DNA of 11,463 bases, taken from NCBI GenBank assembly GCA_020848855.1, contig JADLHH010000085.1, forward strand, positions 1 to 11,463, given 5' to 3'. Positions within the stretch are counted from its first letter, which is position 1, and every line of letters begins with the position of its first letter. Below, one piece after another: positions 6,616 through 11,463 of the stretch. The notes beneath the pieces are model-generated. The model ran no database searches. It saw only the letters and a list, made by a program, of their open reading frames with translations, and was not told the origin of the DNA. The DNA is from Anaerolineae bacterium (GTDB lineage: Bacteria > Chloroflexota > Anaerolineae > Aggregatilineales > Phototrophicaceae). A program made the position numbers and the translations under genes.

Positions 6616-7194
6616 TTACTCGGCTGGCACGTTCGTCGTATGCTCGGCGATCGCAAACCGGAGCGCTAAGCCGCCGGACAGCGTCACCGGTTCAAACGGG
6701 TCTGCCAGAACACGAATGCCGTCAGTGTATTTGAGGAGTTCGACATCCATGACCGGGACGGGCTTCCACCAGCGCGCTTCGTACTGCCCGCTGCCCAAGT
6801 CCCGAATCGTGTCGGGGATTGCCGGGGCGATCAGATCCCAAACGTCTTCAGGCGACTCTTTAATTTTGGTCGGAACGAGGCTGCACCAGGTATTCGCGTC
6901 CATCAACATGCGGTCGAGCGCCGTGTTGGCGTACGCGCGGGAAGTCGAATGATTCATGACCTGCAGGAAACTGACCACCTCGTCGAGGCAGGCGGCTGCT
7001 TCCCGGTAGGTTTCGCGGGAAACCACGTGGGGCGGCAAGCGGGTAATTTCTATCAGGCGCTCAACGCGCGCCAGCAATTCTTCCGAAACCGGTTGTGGAA
7101 AAACCCGAGTGCCCGGCATATACAGCTCAACATCGACAATGTGCGCGGCGATAATCTCGGCAAGTTCGTTGGATATTTCGGACCGTGTAGACAT
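6616..7194 (-). CDS. Hypothetical protein, 192 residues
   Basis: I do not recognise this protein. ATG at 7194 has an excellent Shine-Dalgarno (AAGGGG, six bases upstream), so it is very likely a real gene. The N-terminal half (about 1-115) looks helical, including a hydrophobic-acidic stretch at residues 8-24 and an amphipathic ELLARVERLIEI stretch. The C-terminal part has beta-like segments with ARWWKPVPVMDVEL (about 144-157) and SGGLALRFAI. No signal peptide, membrane segment, metal-binding cluster or known catalytic motif is visible, so it is probably cytosolic. Terminators lie both upstream (7477-7504) and downstream (6508-6530), so it is probably transcribed alone. A function cannot be assigned; it is not evidently part of either flanking operon. 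Confidence 0.8.
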   Translation of the reverse strand: MSTRSEISNELAEIIAAHIVDVELYMPGTRVFPQPVSEELLARVERLIEITRLPPHVVSRETYREAAACLDEVVSFLQVMNHSTSRAYANTALDRMLMDANTWCSLVPTKIKESPEDVWDLIAPAIPDTIRDLGSGQYEARWWKPVPVMDVELLKYTDGIRVLADPFEPVTLSGGLALRFAIAEHTTNVPAE

Positions 7195-7476
7195 CGCGCC
7201 CCTTCACAGATTATCGCAAGACTTCATCAATCAAGGCGAAAATGAACCGTTTCTCTCTGAATCAATTTAGCATCTAAAGCATTGTAAAGTCGTGAACGAA
7301 CGTAAATTTTTCCCCAATTCCCTCAGCGACGGCAGCCGACAGACGAATTGAGCCGCGTGAAATGCGTAGAGACAGGCAAAATATAAGCCGAGCATACTAT
7401 GCTGAAACATAATTTAGCTTCGGGGGCAGGGGACGATAACTTGAGTGGGATTGCGGTTGCTCTGGAGAAGCAAAAA
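7195..7476. other. Intergenic region upstream of the 192-residue protein gene
   Basis: About 280 bases, more AT-rich than the genes, without a supported gene. It should contain the minus-strand promoter of the gene starting at 7194. GATAAT on the minus strand (7210-7215) and TTTACA farther upstream resemble promoter hexamers but are not correctly spaced with each other. A plus-strand frame starting at 7399 is antisense to the methyltransferase gene over most of its length. Confidence 0.4.
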
Positions 7477-7504
7477 GAGCCATCGGCAGCCTGGGCGATA
7501 GCTC
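7477..7504 (-). terminator. Rho-independent terminator of the sulfur operon
   Basis: On the minus strand a nine-base-pair stem (GAGCTATCG with CGATGGCTC, one G-U pair) closes a ten-base loop and is followed by a TTTTTG tract (A-run at 7472-7476). It begins about 30 bases after the methyltransferase stop and marks the end of the transcript coming from the right. Confidence 0.8.
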
Positions 7505-7533
7505 CTGGCGATTCAGATCAATGCTCTACTGGC

Positions 7534-8088
7534 TTAGCCCGGCGCCGGTTTGTCCACCCGAAACAGGGTCAGGTTTGCCAGGGTGATCTGCTCGGCATGT
7601 TGGAATCCTGCGCCGCGCGCGCCGTCGAAGACCTGCTGTGGGCGCAGGCGGTGCTCGATGGGTGGACCGAACTCGCCCGCTTCGTAATTCCACTCCAGGA
7701 TCATCAAGCGCTGGCGGGCGACTCGGTATGCCTGCCGGAACGCTTCTGCCAGATCGTCGGCTTCGTGCAGCACCAGCCCCATGAATACCACGTCGAAGCG
7801 TTCGTCTTCGAAGGGCAGGGCTTCCATCGGCGCTTGGCGGAAATCGCCGTCGGGGATGTACTGGCGGGCTGCTTCCAGCATATCTTCCCGGAGATCAATG
7901 CCCGCGACCTGCAATCCTCTGGCAGCGAACGCTTCCGCGAATACGCCGCTGCCCGTGCCAATGTCCAGCATCGAATGGGCGGTTAATCCCGCCAGGCTGA
8001 GATCGACCACCCGGTCGACTTCCAGCCGCGCGATCCGGTCAGGGAAGCGCAGGCGCTCGATTTGCCCGCCGAAACGGCGCTCATTCAT
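7534..8088 (-). CDS. SAM-dependent class I methyltransferase
   Basis: This 184-residue protein has the UbiE/methyltransferase-11 type Rossmann fold. Motif I is LDIGTGSGVFAEAFA (41-55), the acidic residue that binds the ribose of SAM is Asp65 in AGIDLRED, and the post-motif region is PMEALPFEDERFDVVF (87-102) followed by LVLHEADD. It is shorter than quinone methyltransferases of 230-250 residues and has a small C-terminal part, so the acceptor is probably a small molecule. ATG at 8088 has GGAG nine bases upstream. It follows the DUF302 gene by 72 bases and lies just before a terminator, which places it last in the sulfur operon. Methylation of a thiol or sulfide would fit that context. O-methylation of a diterpenol, as described for the Herpetosiphon kolavelool cluster, is an alternative, but here the gene is in a different transcript. 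Confidence 0.88.
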   Translation of the reverse strand: MNERRFGGQIERLRFPDRIARLEVDRVVDLSLAGLTAHSMLDIGTGSGVFAEAFAARGLQVAGIDLREDMLEAARQYIPDGDFRQAPMEALPFEDERFDVVFMGLVLHEADDLAEAFRQAYRVARQRLMILEWNYEAGEFGPPIEHRLRPQQVFDGARGAGFQHAEQITLANLTLFRVDKPAPG

Positions 8089-8133
8089 CGGTCTTTTCTC
8101 CGAAGTTCATCGCTCAGGCAGCATACTCGCCGC

Positions 8134-8160
8134 CCCGACCATGATAACGCGCTCGTCGGG
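8134..8160 (-). other. Stem-loop just after the DUF302 stop codon
   Basis: A six-base-pair perfect inverted repeat, CCCGAC and GTCGGG with a 15-base spacer, begins directly at the DUF302 stop codon. It has no following T-run, so it is not a standard terminator. It could protect the 3' end of the upstream message or lower methyltransferase expression; a chance repeat is also possible. Confidence 0.3.
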
Positions 8161-8568
8161 TTATGCCGCTAATGCCGCGATCACTCGGCTCAGGCGCTCG
8201 TGTGCTTCCTGCGCGACCTGCTTCAACGCATCGTCAGCGATGACGCTCATCATCGCCAGCGGGTTGACAATGGTGACCTGCGTCGTGCCTTCGTCGAACG
8301 GTGTGATGGTCACGTTGCATGGCAGCAGCAGCCCCACGTCGGGCGCTGCCGACAATGCGCGGTATGCCAGTCGTGGATTACACGCCCCCAGAATGCGATA
8401 CGGTCGGAAATCGATGTCGAGCTTCTGCTTGAGCGTAGCGGTCACGTCGATCTCGGTCAGCACGCCGAAGCCTTCGGTCTTCAGCGCCTCGGTCACGCGG
8501 CGGATTGTTTCGTCGTAGTTCTGTTGCAGGGCGACCGTCATCCCAATCGATGCCTGTTCTTCAATCAT
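8161..8568 (-). CDS. DUF302 family protein
   Basis: This 135-residue protein matches the DUF302 pattern. It has a helical TIRRVTEALKTEGFGVLTEID segment (21-41), Cys63 in ILGACNPRLA (59-68), Cys84 in LLLPCNVTI (80-88), and a C-terminal helix with NPLAMM (102-107). The family's biochemical role is not settled; it recurs near rhodanese, persulfide dioxygenase and other sulfur genes. The two conserved cysteines suggest thiol or persulfide chemistry, which is inference. ATG at 8568 overlaps the stop of the dioxygenase gene by four bases (ATGA) and has GGAGG four bases upstream. A longer open frame to 8811 only runs through the dioxygenase gene in another frame and reads as arginine-rich noise. Confidence 0.9.
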   Translation of the reverse strand: MIEEQASIGMTVALQQNYDETIRRVTEALKTEGFGVLTEIDVTATLKQKLDIDFRPYRILGACNPRLAYRALSAAPDVGLLLPCNVTITPFDEGTTQVTIVNPLAMMSVIADDALKQVAQEAHERLSRVIAALAA

Positions 8569-9971
8569 ATCGCCTCCGGGGTCTGGTCGAGCGGCAGTCC
8601 CTGCTGCATCCAGTAGAACGTGCCGCCGACGACGTTGTAGACGGTTTCGAAGCCTTTTTGTCCGAGCAGTGCCGCCGCCGACTGGCTGCGGCTGCCGCTG
8701 GCGCAGATGACGGCGATTGGCTGGCTGGGGTCCAGCTCGTCGACGCGGCTGGCGAATTCGCCCAGCGAAATCAGTTTTGCGCCGGGGACGTGCCCGCCGG
8801 CGTATTCCCACGACTCGCGCACGTCAATCACCAGCGGCTTCTTGTCCGACCCATCCGCCAGCAGGTCGTTCAGTTCCATCGGGTCGATGTCGCGCACGTC
8901 GCCGCTGGTCGTCGGGAGTCCGAGCGCTTCCCACGTTTCCAGGCTGTCCACCAGATAGCCCACAACTTCGTCGTAGCCGATCCGTGCCAGGCTGTAGACG
9001 ACGCGGCGGTAATCCTGCGCGCCGGTCAGCATCAATACAATCGGCACGTCCGGGGGTAGCACGAACCCGACCCGGTTGCTCAGTTGGTCGTCGGCTTCGA
9101 CGTGAACCGCGCCGGGGATGTGCTTCGCCTTGAATTCCGCTTTCGAACGGGTGTCGAGCAGCGCAGCCCCATGCCGAAAATACGGGATCGACGCCTGAAC
9201 TGTGAGCGGACGCGGTGTGACTTCGTCCAATGGGCGCGCGCCCTGCCGGTTGATCTGCTTGATGCGCTTGTGGTTGCCGGGCTGTTCGGGCAGGTTCTCC
9301 GTCGCGAACGTGATGTATTCGTCGCGGTCATGCACCTGAAGCGCCGGATTGTGGTGGCGTTCGAAGCCGATGGTCGAACTCAGCACCGAGCCGAGCGCCT
9401 TGCCGCACAGCGACCCCGCGCCGTGCCCCGGCAGTACCATCACGCCGTCCCCAAGCGTCAGGTATTCGGCGTGGAGCGTGTCGTGCATGTGCCCGGCGAG
9501 TTCTCGCGCGGCTTCCGCGCCCACCAGGTCAGGGCGTCCGGCATCGCCCACGAACAGCGTATCGCCGGTCAGCGCCATCCACGGCTCGTCGGCGCGGGTT
9601 TTGTCCACTACCAGCAGGGTGATGCTCTCCGGCGTATGACCGGGGGTGAAGCGCACGCGCAGTTCGACGTTGCCCAGCGTGAGCGAGTCGCCGCCTTTGA
9701 GCGGCTGATGCGCGAACTGCGCGCCCGCCGCTTCGTGAACGAAAATCGTCGCGCCGGTACGCGCTGCGAGATCGGTGTTGCCGGAAACGTGGTCGGCGTG
9801 CAGGTGCGTCTCGATGATGTACGTGATCGTCATGCCGCGTGCGCGGGCGGCGTCGAGGTATTTCTGCACATCCCGATCCGGGTCGATCACGGCGGCGATC
9901 TCCGCAGCTTCGCACCCAACCAGATACGACGCGCAGCCCAAGCCATCGATGAAAAACTGTTCCAGATACAT
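8565..9971 (-). CDS. CstB-like persulfide dioxygenase fused to two rhodanese domains
   Basis: This 468-residue protein has three domains. Residues 1 to about 235 are a metallo-beta-lactamase-fold persulfide dioxygenase of the ETHE1 type, with THLHADH (55-61), His112 in TPGHT, Asp137 in TGDTLF and His183 in PGHG. The expected mononuclear iron ligands are His56, His112 and Asp137. Residues about 255-350 are a rhodanese-like domain without the catalytic cysteine: its loop reads LMLTGAQDY. Residues about 360-460 are an active rhodanese with Cys423 in CASGSR. Length and layout match Staphylococcus CstB, which oxidises persulfides and transfers sulfur to form thiosulfate. ATG at 9971 has AAGGAG eight bases upstream. 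The gene starts 12 bases after the TauE/SafE transporter, which could export the sulfite or thiosulfate made. No CstR-type repressor or sulfide:quinone oxidoreductase is in view. Confidence 0.93.
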   Translation of the reverse strand: MYLEQFFIDGLGCASYLVGCEAAEIAAVIDPDRDVQKYLDAARARGMTITYIIETHLHADHVSGNTDLAARTGATIFVHEAAGAQFAHQPLKGGDSLTLGNVELRVRFTPGHTPESITLLVVDKTRADEPWMALTGDTLFVGDAGRPDLVGAEAARELAGHMHDTLHAEYLTLGDGVMVLPGHGAGSLCGKALGSVLSSTIGFERHHNPALQVHDRDEYITFATENLPEQPGNHKRIKQINRQGARPLDEVTPRPLTVQASIPYFRHGAALLDTRSKAEFKAKHIPGAVHVEADDQLSNRVGFVLPPDVPIVLMLTGAQDYRRVVYSLARIGYDEVVGYLVDSLETWEALGLPTTSGDVRDIDPMELNDLLADGSDKKPLVIDVRESWEYAGGHVPGAKLISLGEFASRVDELDPSQPIAVICASGSRSQSAAALLGQKGFETVYNVVGGTFYWMQQGLPLDQTPEAI

Positions 9972-9983
9972 GTCGTTCGCTCC

Positions 9984-10745
9984 TTACAATGTTTTGGGAA
10001 GGTTGTCGTACAGCAGGAAAACCGCCAGCCCGATGACGAAGACGGCGAAGACCTTGCGCAGCAGGAAAGCGTCCAGACGCCTGCCCAGCCGCGCGCCGGC
10101 GAACGTGCCTGCCACGCCCGCAGCGATGAACAGGACGATCAGGGACAGGTCGAGTGTCATTCCGCTCAGATGACCCAGCAGCCCGGCGACACTGTTCATG
10201 GCGATGATCACCAGCGACGTGCCAACCGCCTGATGCATCGGCATCCCCACGAGCATGACCAGTGCCGGGACGATCAGAAAGCCGCCGCCCACGCCCAGAA
10301 TCCCGGTCAGCAGCCCAACGATCACGCCGCCGACCAGCACTTTCCACAGGACGATTTCATCGTTCGGGCGCTGCTCGGAATGCGCCGGTTTCTGCCGGAT
10401 AAGCAGTCCGCCGACGATCAGCATGAGCAGGGCAAAGGCGACCATCAGCACGGAAGGCGAGACCTGCTTCGACAGCCCGGCGGCGAGATACGAGACGATC
10501 ATCCCCGATCCGCCGAACAGGATCGCCACGCGCCAGTTGAGCGTCCCCTGCGCGCGGTGGAAGAACGCGCCAAGCGCGCTGTTCGCCCCGACAATCGCCA
10601 GCGAAGTCGTGACGGCGACCTGCGGCGTGAGTCCCACCAGGTAGACCATCGCCGGGACGGTGAGGATCGAGCCGCCGCCGCCGAGCAGCCCCAGCGACCC
10701 GCCGATGCCGAAGCCCAGCACCACACTGAGCAGCAGAGTGGGCAT
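9984..10745 (-). CDS. TauE/SafE family sulfite/sulfonate exporter-like membrane protein
   Basis: This 253-residue integral membrane protein has about eight hydrophobic segments arranged as two homologous halves. Each half starts with a glycine-rich signature: GLLGGGGSILTVPAMVYLVG (19-38) and GILGVGGGFLIVPALVMLVG (about 147-166). Each is followed by a TTSL or GTSL stretch and a conserved Asn. This is typical of TauE/SafE (DUF81) permeases, linked to export of sulfite, sulfoacetate or related anions. ATG at 10745 directly follows the TAG of the rhodanese gene, with AAGG eight bases upstream, so translation is probably coupled. Position next to the persulfide dioxygenase suggests a role in removing sulfite or thiosulfate. 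Direction and substrate are inferred from family and context. Confidence 0.93.
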   Translation of the reverse strand: MPTLLLSVVLGFGIGGSLGLLGGGGSILTVPAMVYLVGLTPQVAVTTSLAIVGANSALGAFFHRAQGTLNWRVAILFGGSGMIVSYLAAGLSKQVSPSVLMVAFALLMLIVGGLLIRQKPAHSEQRPNDEIVLWKVLVGGVIVGLLTGILGVGGGFLIVPALVMLVGMPMHQAVGTSLVIIAMNSVAGLLGHLSGMTLDLSLIVLFIAAGVAGTFAGARLGRRLDAFLLRKVFAVFVIGLAVFLLYDNLPKTL

Positions 10746-11099
10746 CTACTTGCCTTTTTTCACTGGGAATCGAGACGCCTGCCAGCCAATCATCCCGCCG
10801 CGCAAGTTGATGGCGCTGTAACCGCTGCGTGTAAGCTGCCCGACAGCGGCGGAACTCCGCGAGCCGGAGCGGCACACGCACAGAATATCCTGGTCTTTCG
10901 GCAGTTCGTTCATGCGTTGGCTTAGCTCGTTCAGCGGAATCAGCTTCGCGCCGCTGATATGCCCGACGCGGAACTCGTCCGGCGTGCGCACGTCCAGAAT
11001 CAGGAGCGGCTCGCCGTTTTCAATGCGCGCTTTCGCGTCCGCTGCGTTCAGGCTGGTGCTGGCGCTGCCAGCGCCGAAAAGCGTCTTGAGAAGATTCAT
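10746..11099 (-). CDS. Single-domain rhodanese (sulfurtransferase)
   Basis: From ATG at 11099 this 117-residue protein is one rhodanese domain. It has LDVRTPDEFRVGHISGA (35-51), catalytic Cys76 in the loop CRSGSR, and the closing LRGGMIGW (99-106). The cysteine would carry a persulfide for transfer to cyanide, glutathione or a partner protein. No signal peptide is evident; the first 20 residues are a short linker. TTG at 11132 would add 11 residues and overlap the upstream rhodanese; ATG is preferred, with AGG seven bases upstream. It begins 25 bases after the upstream rhodanese stop and abuts the TauE/SafE gene. The two neighbouring rhodaneses share the domain plan but have different loops (CRSGSR here, CRSGRR upstream), so they are not identical copies. 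Confidence 0.9.
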   Translation of the reverse strand: MNLLKTLFGAGSASTSLNAADAKARIENGEPLLILDVRTPDEFRVGHISGAKLIPLNELSQRMNELPKDQDILCVCRSGSRSSAAVGQLTRSGYSAINLRGGMIGWQASRFPVKKGK

Positions 11100-11124
11100 G
11101 TTGCTGCCTGAGTCCTTCGAGTAG

Positions 11125-11463
11125 TTACTCAACCGGGAAACCCTGCGCCGTCCAGTCGTTCAAACCGCCCAGGTCATAAATGTTGGTGTACCCCGCCTGC
11201 GACAGAATCTGCACGGCTTCGGCGCTGCGCCGCCCGCTGCGGCAGTACACCACCAGCGGCTCGCCTTTCGGCACTTCGCTCAGGCGGCTCGCCAGTTCTT
11301 CGACCGGGATATTCACCGCGTCGTGTATGTGCCCGCTGGAATATTCGTCCGGCGTGCGCACGTCCAGCAGCAGGTAGGTTGCGTCAGTGGCGGCGAACTG
11401 GCTCTGGTACTGAGCCGCCGAGATGGATTGCGAGACCGGGGTTCCAGCGCCGCTGTCGCGCGT
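11125..11463 (-). CDS. Rhodanese-domain protein, N-terminus beyond window
   Basis: The last 112 residues of a rhodanese-like sulfurtransferase are visible, and the frame stays open to the right edge. It shows LLLDVRTPDEYSSGHIHDA, the active loop CRSGRR with the catalytic cysteine, and LGGLNDWTAQGFPVE at the C-terminus. About 25 residues before the domain are rich in Ser, Ala, Gln and Thr. Such a linker is common in exported rhodaneses with a signal or lipoprotein peptide, but the N-terminus is not seen. It is the first visible gene of the sulfur operon, 25 bases upstream of the next rhodanese. An internal GTG at 11361 falls inside the conserved DVRTPDE motif and cannot be the start. Confidence 0.9.
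   Translation of the reverse strand, partial: TRDSGAGTPVSQSISAAQYQSQFAATDATYLLLDVRTPDEYSSGHIHDAVNIPVEELASRLSEVPKGEPLVVYCRSGRRSAEAVQILSQAGYTNIYDLGGLNDWTAQGFPVE

Noticed and set aside
7399..8518. Two plus-strand open frames over the methyltransferase and DUF302 genes
   Set aside because: They are the opposite strand of well-supported genes and show no family resemblance.
8569..8811. Upstream extension of the DUF302 frame by 81 codons
   Set aside because: It lies inside the dioxygenase gene in another frame and reads as an arginine-rich sequence. ATG at 8568 has a strong Shine-Dalgarno and the typical ATGA overlap.
9084..10925. A 613-codon plus-strand open frame
   Set aside because: It is antisense to the dioxygenase fusion, the TauE/SafE gene and part of a rhodanese gene. 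Its translation is dominated by Arg, His, Gln and Asp without folds or motifs, as expected opposite GC-rich genes; the minus-strand genes have clear families and ribosome binding sites.
1..11463. CRISPR arrays, insertion sequences, tRNA or rRNA genes
   Set aside because: No regularly spaced repeats, transposase, terminal inverted repeats or RNA gene sequence were seen.

Overview
The window is bacterial, GC-rich in its genes and AT-richer between them. The gene content suggests a Chloroflexota-like organism: the diterpene gene pair has a known relative in Herpetosiphon, and the window also carries a CstB-type sulfur operon and many single-domain receivers. No marker gene is present, so this assignment is an inference.

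Left part (1-741): a plain intergenic region, then one plus-strand single-domain response regulator. Everything to its right is on the minus strand.

Middle part (6162 down to 731): a tightly packed minus-strand operon. In transcription order it encodes a class II diterpene cyclase (Rv3377c-like), a membrane histidine kinase, two stand-alone receiver proteins, an Rv3378c-like cis-prenyltransferase-fold diterpene enzyme, and a HAD phosphatase. Four of the five junctions are within about 50 bases; two overlap by one base (TAATG and TGATG). A perfect TATAAT lies upstream of the revised cyclase start, and a terminator from the next gene isolates the operon. The likely pathway is: the cyclase folds geranylgeranyl diphosphate into a bicyclic diphosphate, then the Rv3378c-like enzyme and possibly the HAD phosphatase remove or replace the diphosphate. 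A two-component module sits between the two terpene genes, which is the most unusual feature of the window.

Single gene (7194-6616): an unrecognised 192-residue protein with a strong ribosome binding site, bounded by a terminator on each side and so probably monocistronic.

Right part (11463 down to 7534): a minus-strand sulfur operon running in from beyond the right edge. It encodes a partial rhodanese, a second rhodanese, a TauE/SafE transporter, a CstB-like persulfide dioxygenase fused to a pseudo-rhodanese and an active rhodanese, a DUF302 protein, and a SAM-dependent methyltransferase, and it ends in a clear terminator. It resembles the persulfide-detoxification (cst) operons of Firmicutes.
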